This document shows, piece after piece, positions 7,129 through 16,727 of a stretch of DNA of 64,000 bases. Within the stretch, counting starts at the first letter, position 1. Each line of letters opens with the position of its first letter. The stretch is from a bacterium (GTDB lineage: Bacteria > Bacillota > Clostridia > Lachnospirales > Lachnospiraceae), in contig JAUNJY010000006.1 in the NCBI GenBank assembly GCA_030535455.1, positions 58,574 through 122,573 of the forward strand, written 5' to 3'. A model generated the notes under the pieces. The model was not told the DNA's origin and made no database searches. It worked only from the letters and a program-made list of their open reading frames with translations. The translations under genes were made by a program, and so were the position numbers.

Positions 7129-10100
7129 TTACTTTTTAATTGTTACTGTTTTAGTTGCACTCCATTTACCATATACTTTTTTGCCTGTAGAGTCTACTTT
7201 GTAAGCTCTTACTTGTACATAGTATTTAGAATTTTTCTTTAAGCTCTTTACTGTGATGTTCTTTTCAGATTTGCTTGTTACAGTCTTAGCACCACTTAAG
7301 GATTTGTTTGTACTGTAACGAACTTGGTAACCAGCTGCACCACTAACTTTTTTAGCTGTTACAACAGCCTTTTTTGTTTTTACATTTTTCACTGTATTAA
7401 CCTTGCTAGTAGATACAGTTACTTTTGTCCATTGTGCATATAATGTTGTGTTTTTAGTAACAGTTACTTTAGATGAGCTAGTAATCTTTGTACCACCAGT
7501 TTTAGCAGTATACCAGCCTTTGAATACATATCCTGCTCTCTTTGGAGTCTTTAATGTATATTTACCATTGTAAACAACATTTGTTTTTACTGTCTTAGTC
7601 TTAGTGTTTCCAATATAACCACCATTTGCATTTAATGTAACTACAGATTTTTTAGCAGTCCATTGTGCATATACAGTTTGATTTTTTGCTGTTTTTACAA
7701 TTGAAGCTGCTGTAACCTTTGTACCGCCAGTTTTAGCTGTGTACCAGCCATTGAATGTATAACCAGTCTTTGTTGCTGTTGGTAAAGATTTAAGCGTTTC
7801 ATCTGTCTTGTAAATCATAGTGCTTGTATTGCACTTTCCACCATTTGCATTAAATGTTACTTTATATTGGTTTGCAGTCCATTGTGCATATACTGTCTGA
7901 TCTTTGGAGTCTTTTGCTAAATCAGCTTTTGTTACTTGAATGCCGCCAGTTTTAGCTGTATACCAGCCTTTGAAAGTATAACCAGTTCTTGTTGGTACTG
8001 GCAATGCTTCAATTTCATCAAATACTTTCACTCTATCACTTGCAACTGAACATTGTCCACCGTTAGCATCATATTTTACTGTGTAGTAATGAATTGCAGT
8101 GTCTCCAATGATTGCCCATTGAGGTGTTAATGCACCAACGTATAAACCGTTGCTTCCTGCTGTTGCTAATTCACTTGTTGCATTAACTCTTAAGAAATCA
8201 CCATAGTTAAGATTTCCTTTTGAGTCTCTTGTCCAGCTTTCTGGTACATCTACGCTTGCAAAATCTTTTGTAGTAATTGTTTGTTTTGGACCTTCTTCTT
8301 CAATTCCAAAGAAGAAACTATTTTTCACTGTACCGGAAATGAAATCATTTGTTGTATAGTTAGCATCTGTTCTAAATGAGATGTTATTAGTAAAGATACC
8401 TTGTTTTTCTTCAGCAAAGTATGGATTGCTTCTGAAGATATAGTTTGTTCTTGCATTATCAAAAGATGTACAGTTTGTTACTGTAATCTTTCCAGGGTTG
8501 AAGTTACATGTAAAACCATCCATGTTATTTTTGTAAGAAATACAGTTTTTCACAACGTGGTTAACAGGTAAGCCCTCTCCACCAAGTTTGAAACCATTAC
8601 CGATAGAACCTACTGCTGCTGTTTCACCTTCATAAGGAAGACCATTTTCATAAGCAACACAGCTATCAATTGTTACAGGGAAATTAGCACCGTCTTCTAA
8701 TTTATTGTATAAATCCCAGCCATCATCTGCATTATTATGGGAGATACAGCCTTTGAATACGTTACCTTCGCCAACGCCAAGTTTTGCTGCGAAACCATCT
8801 GCATTAATTCTAGAAGAATCCACGTTATTGTAAGATTCACAGTTTAATATTGTATTGTTAGATGGCCAGTTAAGTGGGTCAGTACCTGAACCTCCACTGA
8901 TTTGGCATCCAGTATCGCCATTGTCATAGAATTTACATAATTCAATTGTGTTAGAATGTCCAGTTAAACGGAAGCCTGTTGTGCTAGATCCTGTAAACTC
9001 TAATTGCTTAAAGTTCCAGTTACTTGCATCTACTTGGCTAGTTCCGCTGAATACTACTTTTTCACCATCTAATGCACATAATGTTTTCTTCTTAGCAGCA
9101 TCAGCTGTATAAGTTTCATCCATTACTAAAGCACCATAAGTACCACCTTTTGCATAAACAGTGTAACCATCACTTACATAAGCAAGTGCAGTCTTTACAT
9201 CAAGTGGGCTTTCTTTTGTACCTTTGCCATCGCTTGTGCCGTCTGCTGCTACATATAAGTCTTTGTTTGCGTATGCTTCATTTTTAGTTACTGTGAATTT
9301 TGCTGTCTTAACATCGTCAGAACCAGCAACTGCATAAGATACTTCAAATTCAGTTGTATCATTTGTTAATGTTGTTTTCTTTTCATAGAATGTTGCTGCT
9401 TTTGCTGCACCATTTTCTTCAATTACTTTTCCATCTTGTTTGATTGTTACAGCACCAGCATAATTGCTGCGTAAACGAACTGTATAATCAGATGTACTTG
9501 AAGTTGTTGCACTAGAAACATCAAATGTAGATGCATATGCTGCTGCAGTAAAACCATCTACTTTTGTATTTGCTTCAGATGTAGATAACTCGATATCAGT
9601 TACTGTCATTTTTGCATTACGGGATGCAAAGAAACCAACATACATATTGTCTTTATCTGTTACAGCTACACGGTCTGCACCATTAACTGTTTTAGATGAA
9701 GTTTTTCCATCCTGATCTGTATAAGATACAACAAATCCATCATCTTTACGTTCTAATGTTACGGAAACAAAAAGATCTTTGTTGTACTTTCCATCCTCTG
9801 GAGTACGGTCATATGTTGTTACAAGATCACTGCTTAATGTCGCAATCTTAGTTTGTGTTTTTACTGCTCCCACATTACCGTAAGGAACTGTTACACCATT
9901 ACGATCATAAACATTAGAGATAATCTGTACCCCTTTTTTCTTATCAGGTGCAGTAAACATGTTTGCAACAATATTAGATGCGGAAGTGATTTCTTCAAAA
10001 CCAAATTCCATTGGATCTTTTCTTGCTGGACCAACATTATCACGAACCATGATACCGCAAGCTTCTTGCTTACTTGGGTTAGATCCTGTTTCTTCTTCTG

Positions 10101-10485
10101 GACCTAATTGATTTATGTATAAGTTTGCACTTAATTTAAAGTTCTTACTTGTAGGAACCTCTGCATAGTAGAACATAAGTCCATCGTGGGAGTTTGCAAT
10201 CTTTCCACCACGGCTTTCAATTACTACTGCATCCTTTTCCTGTTCTGTTTCACCATCTTTTACAATGATTTTTTCTTCAACTGCAGATTGAGTACCAACC
10301 TTTTCTGGTAAAATTGTAGATTTAAAGTTTAAGTCTGTACTTTGTCCAAATGCTCTGCCTATCCAAGCATATTTGCCTACTTCGTTGCTCTCCTCAGCTG
10401 CAAACGTTTGCACACTTGGCAATACAGAAAAGAGCATTAAAACTGCGGACATCATTGCTATTACTCTCGTACGTAATTGCTTCAT
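7129..10485 (-). CDS. Secreted pectate lyase, polysaccharide lyase family 9, with InlB-type repeats and a fibronectin III-like tail
   Basis: The protein has 1118 residues. A signal peptide (1-29, ending near TFAA) is followed by a beta-rich N-terminal region, then a right-handed beta-helix of PL9 type at about 408-765. PL9 landmarks are LYVAADGTSDGKGTKESPLDV, GDTGCQISGGSG, and NADGFAAKLGVGEGNVFKGC followed by ADDGWDLYNK; the Lys in FAAKLG corresponds to the catalytic base known for the family. Three Listeria-Bacteroides (Flg_new/InlB B) repeats follow at about 800-1020, each ending GWYTAKTGG...VYAQW, then a lysine-rich fibronectin III-like module (1030-1118). It should cleave polygalacturonate by Ca-dependent beta-elimination outside the cell. 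No LPXTG, SLH or dockerin was seen. The ATG follows AAAGGAGG. Confidence 0.9.
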   Translation of the reverse strand: MKQLRTRVIAMMSAVLMLFSVLPSVQTFAAEESNEVGKYAWIGRAFGQSTDLNFKSTILPEKVGTQSAVEEKIIVKDGETEQEKDAVVIESRGGKIANSHDGLMFYYAEVPTSKNFKLSANLYINQLGPEEETGSNPSKQEACGIMVRDNVGPARKDPMEFGFEEITSASNIVANMFTAPDKKKGVQIISNVYDRNGVTVPYGNVGAVKTQTKIATLSSDLVTTYDRTPEDGKYNKDLFVSVTLERKDDGFVVSYTDQDGKTSSKTVNGADRVAVTDKDNMYVGFFASRNAKMTVTDIELSTSEANTKVDGFTAAAYASTFDVSSATTSSTSDYTVRLRSNYAGAVTIKQDGKVIEENGAAKAATFYEKKTTLTNDTTEFEVSYAVAGSDDVKTAKFTVTKNEAYANKDLYVAADGTSDGKGTKESPLDVKTALAYVSDGYTVYAKGGTYGALVMDETYTADAAKKKTLCALDGEKVVFSGTSQVDASNWNFKQLEFTGSSTTGFRLTGHSNTIELCKFYDNGDTGCQISGGSGTDPLNWPSNNTILNCESYNNVDSSRINADGFAAKLGVGEGNVFKGCISHNNADDGWDLYNKLEDGANFPVTIDSCVAYENGLPYEGETAAVGSIGNGFKLGGEGLPVNHVVKNCISYKNNMDGFTCNFNPGKITVTNCTSFDNARTNYIFRSNPYFAEEKQGIFTNNISFRTDANYTTNDFISGTVKNSFFFGIEEEGPKQTITTKDFASVDVPESWTRDSKGNLNYGDFLRVNATSELATAGSNGLYVGALTPQWAIIGDTAIHYYTVKYDANGGQCSVASDRVKVFDEIEALPVPTRTGYTFKGWYTAKTGGIQVTKADLAKDSKDQTVYAQWTANQYKVTFNANGGKCNTSTMIYKTDETLKSLPTATKTGYTFNGWYTAKTGGTKVTAASIVKTAKNQTVYAQWTAKKSVVTLNANGGYIGNTKTKTVKTNVVYNGKYTLKTPKRAGYVFKGWYTAKTGGTKITSSSKVTVTKNTTLYAQWTKVTVSTSKVNTVKNVKTKKAVVTAKKVSGAAGYQVRYSTNKSLSGAKTVTSKSEKNITVKSLKKNSKYYVQVRAYKVDSTGKKVYGKWSATKTVTIKK

Positions 10486-10678
10486 TTGTTTTTCCTCCTT
10501 TTAAACAAAATTTCAATCATCTTTCCACTTTGTTTACAATTATTTTTTAGTTTTTCATGCTTTAGTATATCATTCGATAGTTATTCTGTATATAATAAAT
10601 ATACTTTTTTCGCAATTTTCGTCATTTTCGTCAATTGGTTTTAGTATTATTTGTTCACTTTTATCCACTAAAGTAAAA

Positions 10679-10732
10679 CACTCCCAAAAACTACAAAAAA
10701 ATGTTTCCTTTTTTATAGATTTTGAGAGTTTG
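10679..10732 (-). terminator. Possible terminator after the GreA-like gene
   Basis: An imperfect ACTCTCAAAA / TTTTTGGGAGT stem with a large A-rich loop lies just after the stop codon. The pairing is weak, so this is tentative. Confidence 0.35.
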
Positions 10733-10742
10733 TGATACTAGG

Positions 10743-11246
10743 TTAATAGCTACGTAATTTATCCGTACCATCATCAACTGTCTTTTCGATTTTCTTTACT
10801 ACGATATAATACCCATAAGAATCATTTACCTTAATATAAATACGGTCATTTAACTTATGGCCTAGTAACTCTTTCCCAAGAGGTGATTCAATACTGATCC
10901 GACCGCCTAATGAATTACCACGAACTGTTGTGACAAGCTTATACGTCTCACATAAATCATCCTCTTCAAAGTAGACTGTTACCGTATTATTTAACCCAAT
11001 CTCATCCTCTTTGGATTCATCAGAAACAATGACTGCTGTCTTGATCATTCGTTCTAAATATCGAATGCGGCTTTCGTTCTTGTTCTTATCTTTCTTGGCT
11101 GCATAATATTCAAAGTTCTCACTTAAATCACCTTGTGCCCTAGCTTCCTTTACTGCCTCGATTGCTTGTTTTCGAACAACTAATTTACGATATTCGATTT
11201 CCTCTTCCATCTTTTTAATGTCATTCTTGGTGACTTCGTTTCTCAT
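10743..11246 (-). CDS. greA: GreA-family transcription elongation (transcript cleavage) factor
   Basis: The product has 167 residues: an N-terminal coiled coil carrying the Gre signature (EAVKEARAQGDLSENFEYYAAKK, whose acidic tip enters the RNA polymerase secondary channel), then a C-terminal FKBP-like domain with SIESPLGKELLGHKLND. GreA relieves stalled polymerase by stimulating cleavage of backtracked RNA. The ATG on the complement of 11244-11246 follows AAGGAG; a longer frame to 11342 would place the start inside the upstream acetyltransferase without a ribosome binding site. The start overlaps the end of the acetyltransferase gene by 26 bases, which suggests translational coupling. It may be a second Gre paralogue rather than the housekeeping copy. 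Confidence 0.85.
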   Translation of the reverse strand: MRNEVTKNDIKKMEEEIEYRKLVVRKQAIEAVKEARAQGDLSENFEYYAAKKDKNKNESRIRYLERMIKTAVIVSDESKEDEIGLNNTVTVYFEEDDLCETYKLVTTVRGNSLGGRISIESPLGKELLGHKLNDRIYIKVNDSYGYYIVVKKIEKTVDDGTDKLRSY

Positions 11247-12021
11247 ATGGACTCCTTTCTCTAATTTCAAAACAAATATATTCATAATCAAAATGATATC
11301 CCAACTTCTCAGCCAATGCAACCGAACCTTTATTCTGAGCATCCCAGTTTGGGTAAAGTCCTCTTGATAGACATTCCATAATCAGTTTTGCCGCACATGC
11401 TAATGCCAGCCCTCTTCGTCGATAGTTTATCTCCGTATCAATCTGGATTTCAATACCATCCTGATAAACGGTATAAGAGGAAGCCCCTGATACAATCTTA
11501 CCATCTAATAAGGCAACTACGCCGAGCCCCTTATTTTCAAACTCCTCATAGGAAGCAAACTGGGAACAAAAATCACAAGCCCATGGCAACGTCATAATTT
11601 GCTCATAGCATGCACGATCAATTAATTTTATTTCATATGTTTTTTCCATATTTTGTACAATCTTATGTAATTTATTCAAGTCAAACTGACCTGTTTCCTT
11701 TTTTATTGCATATCGTGTCACCTTAGTTGCTTTTTCTCCATAGACTTCCTGAATCTTTTTATTCCAGTCCTGGTTTTCACCTGTCATAATTATAAATCCC
11801 GAAGTCTCCCTGGACAGATTGTTTCGTATTAATTCCTCATTGACTTCTCCTGCAAAGTAACAAAAATCACCAACTATAATCTGGACCGACTTTGGTGCAG
11901 TTAAATTATCAGCATATGCCTTTCCCATATAACCTTGCAAACAAGACCATACCAGTGTATGATCACATCCCTCTAAAATTTTCTCCAAATATCTTGTATC
12001 TGTTACTTGATATATTGCCAT
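11221..12021 (-). CDS. GNAT acetyltransferase (PF12746-type)
   Basis: The 266 residues fit the two-part GNAT_acetyltran family. The N-terminal half has the characteristic SCLQGYMGKAYADNL...SVQIIVGDFCYFAG block. The C-terminal half carries the acetyl-CoA fold, with GLGVVALLDGKIVSGASSYTVY, EIQIDTEINYRRRGLALACAAKLI (the R-x-x-G-x-A pyrophosphate loop) and LYPNWDAQNKGSVALAEKLGYHFDYEY. The acceptor substrate is unknown. It is the first gene of a two-gene leftward unit and overlaps the GreA-like gene by 26 bases. Confidence 0.87.
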   Translation of the reverse strand: MAIYQVTDTRYLEKILEGCDHTLVWSCLQGYMGKAYADNLTAPKSVQIIVGDFCYFAGEVNEELIRNNLSRETSGFIIMTGENQDWNKKIQEVYGEKATKVTRYAIKKETGQFDLNKLHKIVQNMEKTYEIKLIDRACYEQIMTLPWACDFCSQFASYEEFENKGLGVVALLDGKIVSGASSYTVYQDGIEIQIDTEINYRRRGLALACAAKLIMECLSRGLYPNWDAQNKGSVALAEKLGYHFDYEYICFEIRERSPYEKRSHQE

Positions 12022-12161
12022 ACTCTTCCCCCCTAATATATTTATACTTCTATCTTATCACGAATATCCATTGAATGGACAAGATAGTCTGCCAATATAT
12101 TTTCAAATGCCTTGGACAGGATTTTTAATTTGGTAGCATATTTCATGTCTATTGTTTGAAT

Positions 12162-12923
12162 CTATAGATAGCGTTCAATCCGACACTGTTCATAAACATG
12201 GTTTCCGAGCAAGGTTATTGCCTGTTTCGGACAATAGCTAACACACCTGTAGCACATGGTGCATTTCCCCTCAGATATTGCCTTATTCTCTTTTATATGT
12301 ATATTTTTCATTGGACACTCCCTGCTGCACTTTCCACACCCAACACATAGATTGGAATTTATCTTCAATGCATCACTATATTTTTTTGTCTTATTATAAA
12401 ACCATAGGCGTTGTCCAAATAATCCTGCTAGATGATACGCGTTTCCTATGCCCTCCTGTGTTAGTCTTCCATCCTTCCACCTTTTAGCTGCCTGGTCAAT
12501 TTTGTCCTCTGCTTTCTTCACCAATTCCTTATTGTCTTTTAAGCTCTTCTTTAGTGCCTTCTTATCGCCAATACAGTCCGGCATCTTAATATGTAACCCT
12601 CCAATAATGACTGCTCCATATTTCTTAAATAATCTTGCTGAACATCCTGCTCCATCCCCACTAAATAAACCCATGGTTGCAATTATATAAATCTTTTTAT
12701 TTCGAAACAATTCTTTATACCTATCTATAAAGTCTCGAACAATCTTCGGTAAATTACTAAAATAAATAGGATATCCAAATACGATACATTCATTTTCTTT
12801 TATTTCCTTGCTCACACCTGGGTCGCTTATTGAAATTACCTTTGCCTCTGGATCCGCCTTCGTCACAAATCTTTCCAAACAAAATTTTGTATTTCCAGTA
12901 CCACTAAAATAAATGCCTACCAT
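12162..12923 (-). CDS. EFR1 family ferredoxin (flavodoxin fold plus two 4Fe-4S clusters)
   Basis: In 253 residues, an N-terminal flavodoxin-like domain (YFSGTGNTKFCLERF, with the SGTGNT FMN phosphate loop) is followed by two C-terminal ferredoxin motifs, CVGCGKCSRECP and CTMCYRCVSYCP, each typical of a 4Fe-4S cluster. EFR1 proteins are presumed electron carriers in anaerobes; partners are not known. It starts four bases after the stop of the TetR gene with GGAGG ahead of the ATG, so it is the second gene of a self-regulated two-gene operon. The likely role is redox chemistry induced by whatever ligand the TetR protein senses. Confidence 0.9.
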   Translation of the reverse strand: MVGIYFSGTGNTKFCLERFVTKADPEAKVISISDPGVSKEIKENECIVFGYPIYFSNLPKIVRDFIDRYKELFRNKKIYIIATMGLFSGDGAGCSARLFKKYGAVIIGGLHIKMPDCIGDKKALKKSLKDNKELVKKAEDKIDQAAKRWKDGRLTQEGIGNAYHLAGLFGQRLWFYNKTKKYSDALKINSNLCVGCGKCSRECPMKNIHIKENKAISEGKCTMCYRCVSYCPKQAITLLGNHVYEQCRIERYL

Positions 12924-12927
12924 ATGA

Positions 12928-13506
12928 CTACCTCCTATGATTTACAATAAATACTTCTGCCTGAGCTATTGCTCGCTCAATTGTTGTCTCTTTCGAACTC
13001 TTCTGTATATCTGCTTCTAAAAGTATTGTAAATAATGGACCATAGAACTCGTAAAACAGTGCCTCGTCATTACGCTGTTGCAACTCTCCCGCCTGGATTA
13101 ACTGGTTAAATATAATCTTGCACCAACTGGCAGGCTCTTTATAAAATAACCTATAGTAAACTTCTTTCGCTTCGCTGTTGTGATACATCTCCATACTTAA
13201 CATATTTCTTGTCTGAACGACACATGGCTCTGAAAAAGCCATAATCATTGCAACTGCTGATTTCTTAAGCACACTTATCTTAGTACAGTCATGCTCTTTA
13301 CAAAATTGCTCAAACTCATTTGCTGACTCCACTGCATACTCTTCAATAATGGTATCAAAGATTTCCTGTTTATTTTTATAATGATTGTATAGTGAACTGT
13401 CCTTAATTCCTACAGCTTTAGCAATATCACGTACGGATGTAGCCTCATATCCTTTCACACTAAATAACTTTAATGCTTCCATACTGATGCGTTGTTTCGT
13501 TGTCAT
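12928..13506 (-). CDS. TetR/AcrR family transcriptional regulator
   Basis: The 192 residues have the canonical N-terminal helix-turn-helix: RISMEALKLFSVKGYEATSVRDIAKAVGIKDSSLYNHYKNKQEIFD. The C-terminal ligand domain is divergent, as is usual in the family. Two palindromic sites matching TetR-family operator design lie just upstream (13531-13546 and 13562-13577), one inside the promoter spacer, so autoregulation is very likely. The gene is followed four bases later by the EFR1 ferredoxin gene, its probable target. The inducing ligand cannot be predicted. Confidence 0.93.
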   Translation of the reverse strand: MTTKQRISMEALKLFSVKGYEATSVRDIAKAVGIKDSSLYNHYKNKQEIFDTIIEEYAVESANEFEQFCKEHDCTKISVLKKSAVAMIMAFSEPCVVQTRNMLSMEMYHNSEAKEVYYRLFYKEPASWCKIIFNQLIQAGELQQRNDEALFYEFYGPLFTILLEADIQKSSKETTIERAIAQAEVFIVNHRR

Positions 13507-13530
13507 AAAATCATCTCATCTCTTTTATTG

Positions 13531-13583
13531 ACTAGCAGTTGCTAGTTAATAATCATACTAGACTAGCGCTTGCTAGTTGTCAA
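13531..13583 (-). promoter_or_regulatory. Promoter and twin operators of the TetR-EFR1 operon
   Basis: The promoter is TTGACA (complement of 13578-13583), a 17-bp spacer and TAGTAT (complement of 13555-13560). Operator B, ACTAGCGCTTGCTAGT (13562-13577), fills the spacer; operator A, ACTAGCAGTTGCTAGT (13531-13546), lies just after the start of transcription. Each has perfect 6-bp arms with a 4-bp centre, and their centres are 31 bp apart, about three helical turns. Confidence 0.85.
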
Positions 13584-13656
13584 TATGTTTTGTATATTTT
13601 TACCATTTTATTAAAAATGCAACCTTCTAACTTTCCAAATAAAAACATTCAAAAAA

Positions 13657-13692
13657 GGGGTTCTAACTAGAAACTATCTAGTTAGAACCCCT
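13657..13692 (-). terminator. Terminator of ppdK
   Basis: A perfect stem of about 15 bp (GGGGTTCTAACTAGA and its complement) with a short loop is followed by six T residues on the minus strand. A second hairpin (about 13700-13744) lies between it and the repeated gene tail. Confidence 0.85.
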
Positions 13693-13746
13693 TATATTAA
13701 GACTTCATTCTAATTAGGCGTTTTAATGCCCAATTAACCGAAGACT

Positions 13747-13920
13747 ATTTGTTAGCTAGTGCTGCTTCGTGCATATCGCACAAGCTCACTTTAGATTTTC
13801 TCTATTTGTTAGCTAGTGCTGCTTCGTGCATATCGCACAAGCTCACTTTAGATTTTCTCTATTTGTTAGCTAGTGCTGCTTGTGCGGCAGCTAATCTTGC
13901 AATTGGTACACGGAATGGTG
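13747..13920 (-). repeat. 57-bp tandem duplication of the 3' end of ppdK
   Basis: The gene-end motif GTTAGCTAGTGCTGCTT starts at 13751, 13808 and 13865, a period of exactly 57 bp (19 codons). On the minus strand the third copy is the true end of ppdK (...ALANK, TAG). Each extra copy encodes an 18-residue frame in the same phase that again ends ALANK and TAG. Each unit also contains a small GTGC-GATAT-GCAC hairpin. The two extra copies are non-coding in practice because they follow a stop codon. Confidence 0.85.
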
Positions 13921-16480
13921 AGCAAGATACATACGTTAAACCAACTCTTTGACAGAAGTCGATTGTAGATGGATCTCCACCATGCTCGCCACAGATACCT
14001 AATTTAATATTAGATCTTGTAGCTTTACCTTTTTCAGCAGCAATCTTAACTAATTGACCAACACCTGCTTGATCAAGTCTTGCAAATGGATCAGACTCGT
14101 AAATCTTATTGCTGTAGTAAGAGTCAAGGAATTTACCAGCATCATCACGAGAGAAACCAAATGTCATCTGAGTCAAGTCATTTGTACCGAATGAGAAGAA
14201 CTCAGCTTCTTCAGCAATTTCATCAGCCATTAATGCTGCACGTGGGATTTCGATCATTGTACCAATGTGGTATTCAATGTCAGAATTCTTTTCTTTCTTA
14301 ACTAATTCAGCAGTTTCAACAACTACATCCTTAACGAATTTTAATTCTTTTTTCTCACCAACTAATGGGATCATGATTTCTGGAACTACGTTAAAGCCTT
14401 TTTCAGCTTTTACTTCAATAGCAGCTTCCATTACGGCTCTTGTCTGCATCTTAGCGATTTCTGGATAAGTTACAGCAAGACGGCATCCTCTGTGTCCCAT
14501 CATAGGGTTAAACTCATGTAAAGAATCACAAGTTGCTTTTACTTCTTCAACAGTAAGATTCATATCTTTAGCTAATGCTACGATATCATCTTCTTCAGTA
14601 GGAACGAATTCATGTAAAGGTGGATCTAAGAAACGGATTGTAACCGGTCTTCCTTCCATAACTTCGTAAAGAGCTTTGAAATCTCCTTTTTGATAAGGGA
14701 TTAACTCATTAAGTGCTTCTTCTCTTGCTTCAACTGTCTTGCTTAAGATCATCTTACGGATCTTAGGAATTCTTTCTGCATCAAAGAACATATGCTCAGT
14801 ACGGCAAAGGCCGATACCTTGTGCACCAAATTTAACAGCGTTTGCTGCATCTGCTGGTGTATCTGCATTTGTTCTAACTTGTAATGTTCTGATTTCATCA
14901 GCCCATTCCATAATTCTTTCAAAATTACCGGAAATAGATGCTTCCACAGTTGGAATGTCTCCAAGGTAAATATTACCTGTAGAACCGTCTAAGGAAATGT
15001 AATCTCCTTCTTTTACTGTTTCTCCAGCAATTGTAAATTCTTTTGCTTCTTCATCAATCTTGATGTCTCCACAACCAGAGATACAAGCAGTACCCATACC
15101 ACGTGCAACTACAGCTGCATGTGAAGTCATACCACCACGAACAGTTAAGATACCCTCAGCTGCATGCATACCTTCGATATCCTCTGGAGAAGTCTCAAGA
15201 CGAACAAGGATAACTCTTTCACCTGCTTCATGATGAGATTTTGCTTCTTCTGCAGTAAAGTATACTTTACCAGCTGCAGCACCAGGAGATGCTGGAAGAG
15301 CTTTTCCTACAGGTTTTGCTGCTTTCAATGCTGCAGCATCAAATCCTGGATGTAATAATTGATCAAGAGATTTTGCTTCAATACGGCTGATTGCAGTCTC
15401 TTTCGTAATCTTTCCTTCGTCTACTAAATCGCAAGCGATTTGTAAAGCTGCAGAAGCAGTTCTCTTACCATTACGAGTTTGTAAGAAATATAATTTACCT
15501 TCTTGAATAGTAAATTCCATGTCTTGCATATCTCTGTAATGTTCCTCAAGTTTATGAGCGATTTCCATAAACTCTTTATAGCATTCTGGTAAATCTTCCT
15601 CTAACTTTGTGATAGGCTGTGGAGTTCTGATACCAGCAACAACATCTTCACCTTGAGCATTGATTAAATACTCACCATAGATTTTAGCTTCACCAGTAGA
15701 TGGGTTACGTGTAAATGCAACACCAGTACCTGAAGTATCACCCATGTTACCAAATACCATGCATTGAACGTTTACTGCAGTACCCCAGTCACCAGGGATA
15801 TCGTTCATTCTTCTATAGTAAATTGCACGTGGGTTGTCCCAAGAACGGAATACTGCTTTTACAGCTTCCATTAATTGAACCTTTGGATCTTGTGGGAAAT
15901 CTTCTCCCATTTTTTCTTTGTAAATAGCTTTATATTTAACGATTACTTCTTTTAAATCTTCAGCAGTCAAATCAGTGTCATATTTTGCACCTTTGGCTTG
16001 TTTTACTTCATCAAGGATTCCCTCGAAAAATGTTTTGCTCATTTCCATAACAACATCTGAGAACATTTGAATAAATCTTCTATAGGAATCATATGCAAAT
16101 CTAGGATTTCCTGTCTTCTTAGCAAAGCCTTCAACTGCTACATCATTAAGACCTAGGTTAAGGATTGTATCCATCATACCTGGCATACTTGCTCTGGCAC
16201 CAGAACGAACTGAAACTAATAAAGGATCTTCTGTATCGCCAAACTTTTTGCCTTGAAGTTGTTCAACTTTTGCTAATGCTTCATAAATTTGATCTTGGAT
16301 TTCTTTTGTAATTTGTTTTCCGCTGTTGTAATAATCGGTACATGCCTCAGTAGTTACTGTAAATCCTTGTGGGATTGGTAAGCCTAAGTTAGTCATTTCA
16401 GCTAAGTTGGCGCCTTTACCACCAAGAAGGTTTCTCATATCTGCATTGCCTTCTTTAAACATATAAACCCATTTTGCCAT
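13859..16480 (-). CDS. ppdK: Pyruvate, phosphate dikinase
   Basis: Full length at 873 residues. It interconverts pyruvate + ATP + Pi with PEP + AMP + PPi; in PPi-rich clostridial glycolysis it often runs toward pyruvate, replacing or supplementing pyruvate kinase. The N-terminal nucleotide-binding domain begins MAKWVYMFKEGNADMRNLLGGKGANLAEM. The phospho-histidine loop GGMTSHAAVVARGMG lies near residue 455 with the adjacent regulatory Thr. The C-terminal PEP domain has IGLCRTEHMFF, GHRGCRLAVTYPEI and the active-site Cys in LGICGEHGGDP. The ATG follows AGGAGG. The 3' end has been tandemly duplicated downstream. The long 5' gap holds a large dyad (16728-16800). Confidence 0.97.
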   Translation of the reverse strand: MAKWVYMFKEGNADMRNLLGGKGANLAEMTNLGLPIPQGFTVTTEACTDYYNSGKQITKEIQDQIYEALAKVEQLQGKKFGDTEDPLLVSVRSGARASMPGMMDTILNLGLNDVAVEGFAKKTGNPRFAYDSYRRFIQMFSDVVMEMSKTFFEGILDEVKQAKGAKYDTDLTAEDLKEVIVKYKAIYKEKMGEDFPQDPKVQLMEAVKAVFRSWDNPRAIYYRRMNDIPGDWGTAVNVQCMVFGNMGDTSGTGVAFTRNPSTGEAKIYGEYLINAQGEDVVAGIRTPQPITKLEEDLPECYKEFMEIAHKLEEHYRDMQDMEFTIQEGKLYFLQTRNGKRTASAALQIACDLVDEGKITKETAISRIEAKSLDQLLHPGFDAAALKAAKPVGKALPASPGAAAGKVYFTAEEAKSHHEAGERVILVRLETSPEDIEGMHAAEGILTVRGGMTSHAAVVARGMGTACISGCGDIKIDEEAKEFTIAGETVKEGDYISLDGSTGNIYLGDIPTVEASISGNFERIMEWADEIRTLQVRTNADTPADAANAVKFGAQGIGLCRTEHMFFDAERIPKIRKMILSKTVEAREEALNELIPYQKGDFKALYEVMEGRPVTIRFLDPPLHEFVPTEEDDIVALAKDMNLTVEEVKATCDSLHEFNPMMGHRGCRLAVTYPEIAKMQTRAVMEAAIEVKAEKGFNVVPEIMIPLVGEKKELKFVKDVVVETAELVKKEKNSDIEYHIGTMIEIPRAALMADEIAEEAEFFSFGTNDLTQMTFGFSRDDAGKFLDSYYSNKIYESDPFARLDQAGVGQLVKIAAEKGKATRSNIKLGICGEHGGDPSTIDFCQRVGLTYVSCSPFRVPIARLAAAQAALANK

Positions 16481-16727
16481 GTTAGTAATTACCTCCTAAA
16501 CAATATGTTTATTTTTTAACAATGTAAACGACATAGTTTAACATTGCTAGTATCAAAATTATGCTTTTCCCAGTTGCAAGTAATATCTTACCATATTTAT
16601 ACAAGTAAGAAAATACCTTTTTCAAAATTTTGTAAAAATATAATATTTTTCCATTTTTCTCTAGCCTTTTTAACAACATATTACATAAATGGCATCCTAT
16701 ATATGCAATGCGCACACATAAAGCGTG

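Noticed and set aside
13749-13952. Three regular repeats that could be mistaken for a short CRISPR array or a small plus-strand gene
   Set aside because: Repeats abut without unique spacers and are duplications of the ppdK 3' end; no cas genes are present.
16509-16715. 68-residue leftward frame upstream of ppdK
   Set aside because: No ribosome binding site, amino acid make-up typical of AT-rich non-coding DNA, and it lies in the ppdK promoter region.
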